Shown here in pieces: positions 7,851 to 15,076 of a stretch of 64,000 bases of DNA. The position numbers and the translations under genes were made by a program. A model generated the notes under the pieces. The model searched no databases. It saw only the letters and a program-made list of their open reading frames with translations, and was not told where the DNA came from. The stretch's first letter is position 1. Every line of letters begins with the position of its first letter. Source of the stretch: a virus; IMG/VR virus record IMGVR_UViG_3300024350_000235, positions 20,372 to 84,371 of that record; one strand, given 5' to 3'.

Positions 7851-8636
7851 ATGGATCCAGTGACCCTATTTGCCCTAGCCAACGGAGCGGTTAGTGCCGT
7901 TAAGGCGGGGTGTAAACTTTATAAAGATATAAAAAGTGCTGCTGGGGACGTTAAAGACGTCCTCAAGGATCTGGACGCCCAATTCCATAAAGCCTACGAA
8001 GGCAAAGGCAAAGCACCCCCTCCCGAAGCTGTCAAGCAACTAAAAGAAGAAAAAGCCCGTGTAGTCGAGCTTAATAAAAAAGCCAACAACAATGAACAAT
8101 CTAACATCTATACAGAAATCGGCAACGAGCTGGGCAAGTACTACGACAATTATTACAAATGTCAAGCGATATTCGAAGAAGAAGAACGACGCAGTCGTAC
8201 TGAAGCTTACCACGGCGATGACAGTCTAGGCAAACGTGCTTTACAAAGAGTCTTGATGCGCAAACAGCTAGAGCAAATGGGCACAGAGCTGCGTGAAATT
8301 ATGGTCTATCAAAGCCCACCAGAACTTGGCGCACTCTATACAGAAGTAGAAGAAATGATGAAAGTCATGGGTAAAGAACAAAAAGCTGCCATGGCTCGAG
8401 AAATACAACAATATCAAAGAGAAGAACGCAGACGACAAATTAGAAAAGAACAGTTAACCAAACAGTTTACAGTAGGTATAGGCATCATGATAGTGATATT
8501 TGTCACTATGTTCATGTTCATGTATGTCATAGATTATAGACAAGAGCGTTTTCCTGATTTAGGTAATTGCCCTATGCCAAAAGGATCTTGGCTATACAAA
8601 AAATGGACTAATACTATTTGGGCTACCTGTGAATAA
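7851..8636 (+). CDS. Tail-anchored coiled-coil membrane protein
   Basis: 261 residues: a short hydrophobic/amphipathic N-terminus (MDPVTLFALANGAVSAVKAG), then a long charged helical region (residues about 25-200), one transmembrane helix 'VGIGIMIVIFVTMFMFMYVI' (about 205-225) and a short C-terminal tail with two Cys. The layout suggests a membrane-anchored scaffold. A TTAAATA box lies about 25 nt upstream. Function unknown. Confidence 0.7.
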   Translation: MDPVTLFALANGAVSAVKAGCKLYKDIKSAAGDVKDVLKDLDAQFHKAYEGKGKAPPPEAVKQLKEEKARVVELNKKANNNEQSNIYTEIGNELGKYYDNYYKCQAIFEEEERRSRTEAYHGDDSLGKRALQRVLMRKQLEQMGTELREIMVYQSPPELGALYTEVEEMMKVMGKEQKAAMAREIQQYQREERRRQIRKEQLTKQFTVGIGIMIVIFVTMFMFMYVIDYRQERFPDLGNCPMPKGSWLYKKWTNTIWATCE

Positions 8637-8642
8637 AAGCTC

Positions 8643-8672
8643 TTGACAGAATATAAATAAACCTGCTACAGT
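8643..8672 (+). promoter_or_regulatory. Sigma70-like promoter of the tmRNA gene
   Basis: TTGACA, 18-nt spacer, TACAGT (-10), placing the transcription start about 8679, just upstream of the acceptor piece. Confidence 0.65.
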
Positions 8673-8689
8673 GTAGCACTATTGCTGTA

Positions 8690-8744
8690 TGAAGCGATGA
8701 AAAAGGTGTTCTGGACGCCGGGGCAGTACCGGCCAGGTCCACCA
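8690..8744 (+). ncRNA. ssrA: Two-piece tmRNA, acceptor piece
   Basis: This is the 3' tRNA-like part, encoded upstream of the coding part. It has a T-stem GCCGG-GGCAGTA-CCGGC with the unusual GGCAGTA loop that I recall from alphaproteobacterial tmRNAs, then acceptor strand CAGGTCC, discriminator A and an encoded CCA (8742-8744). CAGGTCC pairs over 7 bp with GGGCCTG at 8882-8888, the 5' end of the coding piece. The 5' limit is approximate. It would be released from the precursor by processing of the 137-nt intervening segment. Confidence 0.88.
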
Positions 8745-8881
8745 AAAGCACAGAGGTTAGAGATGATTTTTTTACTTTGGAATTGGTTTGCTTACTCGAA
8801 TCAAGATTCGGGTGATCTAAGTAGACACCGTAAACACACTACATTGTATGAAGATCTCTGTATGTGATCTGTGTTTTTGAT
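8745..8881 (+). other. tmRNA intervening segment
   Basis: 137 nt between the mature CCA end and the coding piece; expected to be excised from the permuted precursor. I see no coding signal with a ribosome binding site here. Confidence 0.7.
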
Positions 8882-9045
8882 GGGCCTGAATTAGGTTCGA
8901 CAGGGCAATGAGTATCAGAGTGGACAGCAGGGTAGGCGATGACCCTAAATCAAGCAAACAAACTAGACGCAAACGACAACGTTTACGCACTAGCTGCCTG
9001 AACAAGGTAAGCAGGGGCTGGTAAGCCTGGCAACAGAAACTTCCA
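8882..9045 (+). ncRNA. ssrA: Two-piece tmRNA, coding piece with tag ANDNVYALAA
   Basis: Starts GGGCCTGAATTAGGTTCGAC, the 5' tRNA-like arm of tmRNA. The tag reading frame begins at GCA 8969 and ends with TGA 8999-9001, encoding ANDNVYALAA, a typical ClpXP degron ending in LAA. A pseudoknot-like GC-rich region follows (about 9010-9040). The RNA tags stalled nascent peptides and frees ribosomes. With the acceptor piece encoded upstream, this is the circularly permuted form found in alphaproteobacteria, cyanobacteria and some betaproteobacteria. The 3' end is approximate. Confidence 0.93.
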
Positions 9046-9076
9046 AGATAGGCTACTTCGGTAGCCTATCTCTTTT
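9046..9076 (+). terminator. Rho-independent terminator after tmRNA
   Basis: Perfect 11-bp stem AGATAGGCTAC-TTCG-GTAGCCTATCT followed by CTTTTA. Confidence 0.9.
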
Positions 9077-9097
9077 ATGACAGAAAAGGAGAAAGAA

Positions 9098-9463
9098 ATG
9101 TCATATTGGGGGTATCATTTGATTTTGGACTGCGGAGATTGTAATGTAGACGCTATCCAAGACTACAATACGATCTATAATTTTACCAAGCAGTTGGTCA
9201 AAGACATTGACATGGTAGCTTTTGGTGAACCTCAGATCGTGAATTTTGGCACTGGTAATAAAGCCGGTTACACATTGGTACAGCTGATCGAAACCAGCAA
9301 CATCTGCGCACACTTTGTTCCAGATGACGGCAAGGGTGGCAATGCTATGTATCTGGATGTGTTTTCCTGTAAAACATACGATGACCAAACTGTAATCGAT
9401 TTGGTTAGAAAGTATTTTGGTGCTAAGACTATACGTCCATCATATCTAACTAGACAGGCGTGA
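9098..9463 (+). CDS. speD: S-adenosylmethionine decarboxylase proenzyme
   Basis: 121 residues, the size of bacterial class 1b SpeD. The family start 'GYHLILDCGDCN' is present. The processing region reads 'ETSNICAH', with Ser67 as the likely pyruvoyl-forming residue, His72 as the processing His, and a downstream Cys in 'YLDVFSC' (about 91). It would supply decarboxylated SAM for spermidine synthesis. ATG 9098 is chosen because AAGGAG lies 6 nt before it; the in-frame ATG at 9077 sits in the terminator tail. A terminator follows at 9506. Confidence 0.85.
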   Translation: MSYWGYHLILDCGDCNVDAIQDYNTIYNFTKQLVKDIDMVAFGEPQIVNFGTGNKAGYTLVQLIETSNICAHFVPDDGKGGNAMYLDVFSCKTYDDQTVIDLVRKYFGAKTIRPSYLTRQA

Positions 9464-9505
9464 TCTGCCAGTTTTATGGCAGTCTTAGACCGTTAATGAT
9501 ATATA

Positions 9506-9542
9506 AAATCGTGTGTCGCTAAAAAGCGTACACGATTTTTTA
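9506..9542 (+). terminator. Rho-independent terminator
   Basis: Stem AATCGTGT...ACACGATT with loop CTAAAAAG region and a T6 tail, after speD. Confidence 0.8.
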
Positions 9543-9558
9543 TCTATAAGGAAAAACA

Positions 9559-10011
9559 ATGAAGAAATTTGTATTGGCATTTTTGCTCGCTTCAGGTCTT
9601 TCTTCAGCTGCTATGGCAGCAGAAGTTGGCGTTCGCGGCAGCTATGATTGGGGCTCAAACCCAGAACGTGGTGGCTATGGTGTAACATTGGGACAGAAGT
9701 TCGGTCCAGCAGGTGTGGAACTTGGTTTTGATCGTTATACTAAGAACGAAGATTTGAACAAGTGGAGCGTGGTGGGTTCATACGATGTTCTAACAGTGAA
9801 CAACGCTACTTTCGCAGTCAAGGCCGGTGGCGCATATCTAGATCCATCAGTTTCAAAGAACGGTTATGCTGCTTTGGTTGGCGCAGGAGTTACTATTCCT
9901 GTAACCAAATCATTGGCCGCTACAGTTGACTACCGCTATCAAATTGGACAAGATCGTGTTAGTCAATTCGACGGCAGTTCTGTTCTCGCTGGTTTCAAGT
10001 ATTCATTCTAA
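9559..10011 (+). CDS. Small outer-membrane beta-barrel protein
   Basis: 150 residues with a clear signal peptide (MKKFVLAFLLASGLSSAAMA, cleavage before AEVG) and alternating beta-strands ending in 'VLAGFKYSF', a terminal Phe typical of outer-membrane barrels. It resembles eight-stranded OmpW/OmpX-like porins. RBS AAGGA lies before ATG and a terminator follows, so it is a single-gene unit. In a phage it could alter the surface of the infected cell or block superinfection (inference). Confidence 0.82.
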   Translation: MKKFVLAFLLASGLSSAAMAAEVGVRGSYDWGSNPERGGYGVTLGQKFGPAGVELGFDRYTKNEDLNKWSVVGSYDVLTVNNATFAVKAGGAYLDPSVSKNGYAALVGAGVTIPVTKSLAATVDYRYQIGQDRVSQFDGSSVLAGFKYSF

Positions 10012-10024
10012 TTCTTGATATTGA

Positions 10025-10050
10025 AAAGGGCTGCTTCGGCGGCCCTTTCT
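10025..10050 (+). terminator. Rho-independent terminator
   Basis: AAAGGGCTGC-TTCG-GCGGCCCTTT stem-loop with a short T/C tail. Confidence 0.85.
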
Positions 10051-10051
10051 C

Positions 10052-10078
10052 TTGACTAATTTTCCTATTTGTTATAAA
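10052..10078 (+). promoter_or_regulatory. Sigma70-like promoter
   Basis: TTGACT, 15-nt spacer, TATAAA, about 28 nt before ATG 10106. The short spacer lowers confidence. Confidence 0.45.
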
Positions 10079-10105
10079 CTGTAACAAAACTTGTAGGAGA
10101 ATCTC

Positions 10106-10489
10106 ATGTCGATGCATTTGGTTGGTCCCTGGTTATCAACTACCAGTACCAAGAAACGCAAGCATATCAAATTTAAAAGCGCAGAGCACAAGCGCAAGTA
10201 CGAGGAAGAACGAGCAGAATGGGAAAAGCTAGTCAAGAAATATGGCATAGACAAGCTGCCCAAAACTACCAAATCCAAAGATACTTTCAAACCTACTGAA
10301 AGCTATCGTAGAGAAACTCCGCATATCCCTAGCTTAGATCCTACCAATATGGCTCCTTGCCTCAAGAAGGAAAGCCACAAATATACAGGTACGTTGATCA
10401 AGGGTATAGCCACGATGCACAAGAGCAATGCGGTTCCTGTGCTTAACGATGAACAGGCTATAGAAATTTCCAAAATGCGCAGAGGTTGA
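10106..10489 (+). CDS. Hypothetical basic phage protein
   Basis: 127 residues, very rich in Lys/Arg in the first half ('STKKRKHIKFKSAEHKRKYE') with a predicted helix, then a Pro/Thr-rich linker and a C-terminal segment ending KMRRG. No enzyme motif; nucleic-acid binding is possible from charge alone. RBS TAGGAGAAT precedes ATG 10106. The -35 box of the next transcript begins over its last codons. Confidence 0.7.
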   Translation: MSMHLVGPWLSTTSTKKRKHIKFKSAEHKRKYEEERAEWEKLVKKYGIDKLPKTTKSKDTFKPTESYRRETPHIPSLDPTNMAPCLKKESHKYTGTLIKGIATMHKSNAVPVLNDEQAIEISKMRRG

Positions 10490-10515
10490 CAACTACTGTT
10501 GAAAAACTGTATAAT
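10486..10515 (+). promoter_or_regulatory. Consensus sigma70 promoter of an ncRNA
   Basis: TTGACA, 18-nt spacer, TG-TATAAT (extended -10). Predicted start near 10522; no credible start codon with a ribosome binding site follows. Confidence 0.75.
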
Positions 10516-10521
10516 ATGCGT

Positions 10522-10830
10522 ATATTAAGTAAAAAAACAGTCAAAATCGACCTATATACTGGACGATCAGGACTAATTACTTTAAATATTATGCGGAAGA
10601 AACTCCGTGTAGCAATGAGCAAGGTGTTAGCAGGTAACTGCGAAACATCAAGCGATAGGGATCTTCGGAAGATTCCATCGTTGACAACTGGTATTGGTAC
10701 ATATGATCATCTGATAGCAAAGATGAAAGTGTGCCCGAGAGAGTATGCCAAAGATCGGTCCGAGGTCCGTGAAAATTCTCTGTCCATATGTCAACGCATC
10801 GGTACGCTCAAAAAGTGTTACCGATTTTTT
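10522..10830 (+). ncRNA. Orphan structured RNA, about 310 nt
   Basis: Own consensus promoter and strong terminator but no convincing gene between. Several local hairpins are evident: CGGA...TCCG near 10592-10605; GCAG-GTAA-CTGC (10630-10641, GNRA-type loop); CGAT/ATCG plus GGGATCT/AGATTCC (10653-10680). A reading frame covers the region, but it has no ribosome binding site and crosses the promoter. Short stretches (GCGGAAGAAACTCCG, GGTAACTGC, GATGAAAGTGTGC) faintly recall bacterial RNase P RNA in the same order, but conserved region V (ACAGAA...) is not seen, so I do not assign it. Confidence 0.7.
10798..10830 (+). terminator. Rho-independent terminator of the ncRNA
   Basis: ATCGGTA ... TACCGAT with T6 tail. 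Confidence 0.88.
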
Positions 10831-10904
10831 GTTTCCGATAGTGACGATATAGTTCACACCTGTATTTTAAGTGTGAATTAAACAATAACATAGGAGGTTA
10901 TTTT

Positions 10905-11468
10905 ATGGATAAAATCATTAGGATAGGAGCCGCTGCCCTAGGGTTTTTTGTAGTATTTTGTATCGTGTCTTCAGTGACACAGGCCAAGATGTTAAAGCTC
11001 AAGGAAAGCAATGCCCAAACTACTGATGTAGTCACAGTAAAGACCAGAGAAAAGCAACTGGACTGTTTGGCCATCAACATCTACCGAGAAGCCGGTGGTG
11101 AATCATTCGAAGGCAAGGTCGCAGTAGCACAGGTCACGATAAACAGGACAGAGTCGGGTAAGTTCCCTAAAGACATTTGCTCTGTGGTTTATCAAAAGAA
11201 TGTCATAATGGAAAAAGTCGTATGCCAATTTTCTTGGGCATGTGGTCCAGATCATCTGAGAGCCCCAGTCAAGAATGACGCATATCGCGAAAGCTATGAA
11301 GTAGCCAAGAAGGTGCTTCTGGAAGGTTTCCGTTTAGACATGCTCAAGCAGGCATTGTATTATCATGCCGATTATGTTAACCCAAGGTGGCCTTTTGAAA
11401 AGATCGGCAAAGTCGGTCAACACGTTTTCTATAAGGCACCGTTCTTAGGAGAAACAAATGGATCTTAA
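10905..11468 (+). CDS. SleB/Hydrolase_2-type cell wall hydrolase (endolysin)
   Basis: 187 residues. An N-terminal hydrophobic segment (residues about 7-25) looks like a signal-arrest or signal-anchor sequence. The SleB-like domain follows: 'CLAINIYREAGGES' with the catalytic Glu62, 'VAVAQVTINRTESGKFP', 'CQFSWACG' and 'ALYYHADYVNPRWP'. It is expected to cleave peptidoglycan glycan strands at lysis. RBS AGGAGG lies upstream. It overlaps the next, multi-membrane-segment gene by 11 nt, a layout fitting an endolysin-holin pair. Confidence 0.87.
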   Translation: MDKIIRIGAAALGFFVVFCIVSSVTQAKMLKLKESNAQTTDVVTVKTREKQLDCLAINIYREAGGESFEGKVAVAQVTINRTESGKFPKDICSVVYQKNVIMEKVVCQFSWACGPDHLRAPVKNDAYRESYEVAKKVLLEGFRLDMLKQALYYHADYVNPRWPFEKIGKVGQHVFYKAPFLGETNGS

Positions 11469-11781
11469 ATCTCTAAAATTTGATTTTGATTTAGAGAAGT
11501 TCCGTAACAACATTAGTGAAACATTTTCACATATTTCAGCAGAGACTTTGGGATGGGTCGCTATTTTGCTACTACACGCATCCACTATACCCAGTCTACT
11601 TGCTGTGATGAGCGGCTTGACTGATAGGATGCCGCCAGTGGACATCGTTCTTTTAGTATGGACTGGCTTAACACTGTTATTCATCCGAGCAGCCATCCAA
11701 AAAGACATGCTTAATTTAATTACTATAGGTGTTGGTTTTATCGTCCAATCAGCACTTATGGCATTTATATTCTTTAAGTAA
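11458..11781 (+). CDS. Small membrane protein, holin candidate
   Basis: 107 residues: charged N-terminus (MDLKSLKFDFDLEKFRN) then three predicted membrane helices ('LGWVAILLLHASTIPSLLAV', 'DIVLLVWTGLTLLFIR', 'ITIGVGFIVQSALMAFIFF'). It starts within the end of the SleB-type hydrolase gene (RBS TAGGAG), so a holin role is a reasonable inference, but no holin family signature is recognised. A hairpin follows the stop. Confidence 0.6.
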   Translation: MDLKSLKFDFDLEKFRNNISETFSHISAETLGWVAILLLHASTIPSLLAVMSGLTDRMPPVDIVLLVWTGLTLLFIRAAIQKDMLNLITIGVGFIVQSALMAFIFFK

Positions 11782-11788
11782 TTTGGTA

Positions 11789-11822
11789 AACACCACTATT
11801 GACTTCGGTTGGTAGTGGTGTT
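11789..11822 (+). terminator. Hairpin, probable terminator
   Basis: AACACCACTA ... TAGTGGTGTT 10-bp inverted repeat after the lysis genes; only a weak T tail. Confidence 0.65.
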
Positions 11823-11861
11823 ATCATTTAAGCTATCAGTAATTCACACAGAAAGGCACAA

Positions 11862-12338
11862 ATGAAAAAGGCACTATTAATGGTACCAGTACTGGCTGCG
11901 TTGACAGCTTGTTCCACCATGAAAGAAATCGAAGAACGCAAGACTTATGCCCAACCGAGTTGGTATTCCGACTGCGCACAAGAAGGTGTCAAAGGTTGGT
12001 TCTGGTGGTCTAAAGATTATGTCTATGCCTGTGGTGCTGGCGAATCAACATTTTCGCAGGCAGCAGAAGAACAGATGGACGCTATCGCGATGAATAACTT
12101 TGCCAAGCGTATCAACGGCACAGTTAATTCCGAAACTGTTATCGATATCAAAGACGACAAGAAAACTACTCGTACTATGATTAGTTACAAAGTCGATAAT
12201 ACAGCCATCCGCAAACACGTTAAGACTGAAAAAGGTCATTTCACTATGAATGGACGTCATTACACGTTTGTTCGTTTAGAAATGCCCAAGGATACATTCG
12301 AACAATTGGTCACCGAAGCTAAAGCCAAAGGCCAATAA
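11862..12338 (+). CDS. Lipoprotein, LPP20-like
   Basis: 158 residues. Lipoprotein signal peptide with lipobox LTAC (Cys17). The mature part has a Trp/Tyr-rich segment 'PSWYSDCAQEGVKGWFWWSK' and 'YACGAGESTFSQAAEEQMDA', the pattern of LPP20-family outer-membrane lipoproteins ('A.G......A...A...A'). Its 3' end touches the next lipoprotein gene (TAATG), and two more exported proteins follow. Function unknown. Confidence 0.78.
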   Translation: MKKALLMVPVLAALTACSTMKEIEERKTYAQPSWYSDCAQEGVKGWFWWSKDYVYACGAGESTFSQAAEEQMDAIAMNNFAKRINGTVNSETVIDIKDDKKTTRTMISYKVDNTAIRKHVKTEKGHFTMNGRHYTFVRLEMPKDTFEQLVTEAKAKGQ

Positions 12339-12709
12339 TGAATCCTTATCGATTGAAAGAGATCTTTTGGGTGGTGATCGCACTACTCTATTGTATTCTA
12401 TTTCTGATCCTTGGGGGTTGTTCTTCGGTACCTCAATCAAAGATGTCTCCGGCTATGGCGGAACCTCAGTTTTGTTATACCAAAAAAACTATAGAGGTAC
12501 AAGACGATGAACAAGTGTCAAGTCGGACTGTAGTAGAATGCGATGACGATCGAGTTGGCAGAGTGGCTATCAAGCGAGCTGGGTTGGCACAGAATTGTGG
12601 TGTTTATAACTATTGGATGAAACGCGGAAATGACATTGTTTGGAAAAAAGGCGTCAGTTGTTTCAAGCCTGATGGTACTTGGGAAATTATTGATACTGAC
12701 TTTCGCTAG
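12338..12709 (+). CDS. Lipoprotein with 17-kDa-antigen-like tail
   Basis: 123 residues, hydrophobic N-terminus with lipobox LGGC. The C-terminal 'NCGVYNYWMKRGNDIVWK' and 'CFKPDGTWEII' resemble the small beta domain of rickettsial-type surface antigens (RT0821/Lpp0805). It starts at the stop of the previous gene and overlaps the next by 38 nt. Confidence 0.7.
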   Translation: MNPYRLKEIFWVVIALLYCILFLILGGCSSVPQSKMSPAMAEPQFCYTKKTIEVQDDEQVSSRTVVECDDDRVGRVAIKRAGLAQNCGVYNYWMKRGNDIVWKKGVSCFKPDGTWEIIDTDFR

Positions 12710-13052
12710 TTCAACTGCGTTGGCTGGTGAACCGTTCAAGTATGATTCTACCCTAGTAAACAGGCCAGCTGATCTTTCATTTGGTTGGTTTAAAAAACTG
12801 GATGAAGATCAAGAAACGGCCTATGTTTCATCTATGGTACATGCCTTGATGTATGCGGATAACGGTCAAAGAGTAGAATGGTATAAAAACGGTGCTTATG
12901 GGTTTGCTGTGCCAGTTTATACTAAATCTACAGGGGGTGGCTATTGTAGGCGCATACAGGCCTATGTATATGCTTTTAATCAGGAAAGGCAATTTAGCGA
13001 AACTGCCTGTTATACTAATTTCAACGACAGTTGGAGATGGGTAGTTGAGTAA
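12672..13052 (+). CDS. Exported surface-antigen-like protein
   Basis: 126 residues from ATG 12672, which gives a good signal peptide (MVLGKLLILTFASSTALA). The upstream ATG 12630 adds residues that would spoil it. The mature part 'VEWYKNGAYGFAVPVY' and 'YCRRIQAYVYAFNQ', ending 'CYTNFNDSWRWVVE', matches the 17-kDa/RT0821 surface-antigen pattern (YCR ... W). Overlaps the preceding lipoprotein gene; likely the same functional set. Confidence 0.7.
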   Translation: MVLGKLLILTFASSTALAGEPFKYDSTLVNRPADLSFGWFKKLDEDQETAYVSSMVHALMYADNGQRVEWYKNGAYGFAVPVYTKSTGGGYCRRIQAYVYAFNQERQFSETACYTNFNDSWRWVVE

Positions 13053-13058
13053 TAAATA
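13051..13058 (+). promoter_or_regulatory. Late-promoter-like box AATAAATA
   Basis: Box ends 7 nt before ATG 13066, predicting a leaderless transcript. Confidence 0.5.
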
Positions 13059-13065
13059 TACAACG

Positions 13066-14397
13066 ATGAAAATAAGAATCACAGATAAAATAATTGCCTA
13101 TTTGACTCTATTAAGCGGCCTTAGCATCAGTGCTGTGGCCGTTTATTATTCTGTGGCGGGATTGGTATCTATATTTGCTGCCGCTGCTGTACCTATTATG
13201 GTCATGGGCATCACACTGGAAGTCAGCAAACTAATAGCCACTGTATGGCTAAAGCAGAATTGGTCTATAGCACCTAAATTAATCAGAGCCTATTTAATGA
13301 TAGCGGTATTCACGCTGATGTTGATTACCTCTATGGGTATTTTTGGATACCTTTCAAAGGCACATCTTGATCAAGCAGTGCCAACTGGTGACGTAGCCGC
13401 AAAAATTGAACTGATCGACGAAAAGATAAAAACACAAAGAGATAACATCTCTACCGCTCAGGCTGCTATCAGGCAAATGGATAATCAAGTCAACGAGATG
13501 TTGAGCCGTAGTACCGATAATAAAGGTACAGAACGTGCTGTTCAGATTCGACGTAACCAAGCCAAGGAAAGAGAAAAGCTAGCAGCAGATATTGGTAGAG
13601 CCCAAACAGAAATAGCCAAGCTCAACGAAGAACGAGCTCCTATAGCCAAAGAGCTTCGCAAAGTAGAAGCCGAAGTTGGACCTATCAAATATATTGCTGC
13701 CTTGATATATGATACCAACCCCGGCCCCGAACTGTTAGAAAAAGCAGTACGTTGGGTTATCATATTGATCGTGTTCATCTTCGATCCTTTGGCCGTGGTG
13801 TTGCTACTGGCCAGTCAATACAGCTTCAGTTGGTTTAGAAAACGTGAAGATGAAGAATTTGAACAAGAATTAGAAAAGAAACGAGCAGTCGCAGAAGCAC
13901 TAGATAAGAAAGAAGATCTGCCAGTGCCTACGACTATAGTTCCTGTAAACCTAGACAATGAAGATGCCGACAACGATGTTGTAGTTGTTAAAGAAGATCA
14001 TACCCAATCATGGCCTCCAGTTTCTGACAAATGGCCGTTTCCGGTAGCTCAACGTCCGGATGAAGAAAAAGAACCTGAGATTACAGCTGACAGTTTGAAT
14101 CCTGTTGACCAATGGAACAAACTGATAGCAGAAGCTGAAAAAGCTGCCGAAGAAGAAAATAAAAAACTAAAAGAAGAAGATCCTATCGAAGAAGAAGGCG
14201 ATACCGAAGAACTAGTAAAAGCCAAGACACAGTGGAAACAGGATCATCCCGATGACAGCCTCAAACATCAAAGACAACTGCTAGAGCTTGGTGTTATCAA
14301 AGTTCTACCTTGGACAGTACCGCCATATTTTGATCCAACTCCTACTGGTTTACAGATCATACCTGACCTCGAAGAAGATCTAAAAAAAAAGATCTGA
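13066..14397 (+). CDS. Polytopic membrane and coiled-coil protein, zero-frame product
   Basis: 443 residues. N-terminal membrane segments (residues about 8-105), a long heptad-like coiled coil ('DEKIKTQRDNISTAQAAIRQ' onward), another membrane pair (about 225-250), then a highly acidic cytoplasmic tail. The zero frame ends TGA 14395 just after the slippery run CTA AAA AAA AAG. The -1 frame continues open to 14711, so a second, longer product of about 548 residues is likely. ATG 13066 is preferred over TTG 13045 because of the box at 13051. Function unknown. Confidence 0.72.
   Translation: MKIRITDKIIAYLTLLSGLSISAVAVYYSVAGLVSIFAAAAVPIMVMGITLEVSKLIATVWLKQNWSIAPKLIRAYLMIAVFTLMLITSMGIFGYLSKAHLDQAVPTGDVAAKIELIDEKIKTQRDNISTAQAAIRQMDNQVNEMLSRSTDNKGTERAVQIRRNQAKEREKLAADIGRAQTEIAKLNEERAPIAKELRKVEAEVGPIKYIAALIYDTNPGPELLEKAVRWVIILIVFIFDPLAVVLLLASQYSFSWFRKREDEEFEQELEKKRAVAEALDKKEDLPVPTTIVPVNLDNEDADNDVVVVKEDHTQSWPPVSDKWPFPVAQRPDEEKEPEITADSLNPVDQWNKLIAEAEKAAEEENKKLKEEDPIEEEGDTEELVKAKTQWKQDHPDDSLKHQRQLLELGVIKVLPWTVPPYFDPTPTGLQIIPDLEEDLKKKI
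14385..14391 (+). promoter_or_regulatory. Candidate -1 ribosomal frameshift site A AAA AAG
   Basis: Canonical heptamer in the right phase (AAA AAA AAG), within a 9-A run at 14382-14390, four codons including the stop before the zero-frame end. The same heptamer drives frameshifting in E. coli dnaX. No strong downstream stem-loop is obvious. Confidence 0.6.
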
Positions 14398-14711
14398 CCT
14401 ACATTGAAAAAATAGGCAAGGATCAAATAACTAAAACTGTTTCTTATGTACAAAATGCCGAGCAAGGTAACAGCACTATATGGGCTAAATTGAACAAGAA
14501 CGCCGAAACTGTTCGATTCCAATATCTTAATAATCTATACGGCTATCTAAACAATGACAAGATTGATGCTTACGAATTTCCTGAAGTAGAAGATGAAGAA
14601 TATAAACGTATAGTAGGCATGATTATACAATTAAGAAATAGGTTGATTACTCCAGATGATCTCAACAATGACGATCTAGTCACTATCGTAGAAATATTAG
14701 CCAAGATATGA
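14391..14711 (+). CDS. -1 frame extension of the membrane protein
   Basis: About 106 codons open in the -1 frame directly after the slippery site, beginning DLTYIEKIGKDQITKTVSYV and ending EILAKI. It has no good start codon of its own: the only candidate is TTG 14490 without a ribosome binding site, and coding-like sequence extends well upstream of it. It is therefore best read as a C-terminal extension reached by frameshift, or as the true C-terminus if the A-run contains an indel. Confidence 0.6.
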   Translation, partial: DLTYIEKIGKDQITKTVSYVQNAEQGNSTIWAKLNKNAETVRFQYLNNLYGYLNNDKIDAYEFPEVEDEEYKRIVGMIIQLRNRLITPDDLNNDDLVTIVEILAKI

Positions 14712-15076
14712 TTACTATAGTAACACCGCCAGATAACAACCTAGGAGACGAATTTAAGATACTCTTAGTAGGGCTTACCGCGGAACAAACGGATACTGCT
14801 AGCAAAGCACTGTTAGATCACGAAGGTCCAGATATCATAGTCTATATGTGGACACAAGGCGAAACACATTGGCTCTTAGATAAAAAGCTCAAGAGCGATC
14901 TTATCGTATTCAATGCCGAACACGATGACCAAATAGTAGTGGGATATATGGCTGCTCAATTAAATGCTTATTATTTTGGTAATCTCAGATCTTTGAACAG
15001 TATTAACAAACGTGTATTATATACACAGTCAGATTTTTCTGATATTCTAAGGAGAACTATTAACTCACATGAGTAA
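14708..15076 (+). CDS. Hypothetical protein, alpha/beta fold
   Basis: 122 residues. The alternation of strands and helices and phrases such as 'DEFKILLVGLTAEQTDTASK', 'DIIVYMWTQGE' and 'SDLIVFNAEHDDQIVVGYMA' suggest a small Rossmann-like (possibly deoxyribosyltransferase- or TIR-like) fold, but no catalytic residues can be assigned. ATGA overlap with the upstream frame and an 8-nt overlap with the bS21 gene. Confidence 0.65.
   Translation: MITIVTPPDNNLGDEFKILLVGLTAEQTDTASKALLDHEGPDIIVYMWTQGETHWLLDKKLKSDLIVFNAEHDDQIVVGYMAAQLNAYYFGNLRSLNSINKRVLYTQSDFSDILRRTINSHE

Noticed and set aside
8682-8867. 61-codon plus-strand frame
   Set aside because: Lies across the tmRNA acceptor piece and intervening segment, has no ribosome binding site and unnatural composition.
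10522-10830. Assignment of the ncRNA as RNase P RNA
   Set aside because: Only short, partial block resemblance; the conserved ACAGAA region needed for the catalytic core is not seen.
10486-10881. 131-codon plus-strand frame
   Set aside because: Begins inside a consensus promoter (-35 box), lacks a ribosome binding site and runs through RNA hairpins and a terminator; treated as ncRNA.
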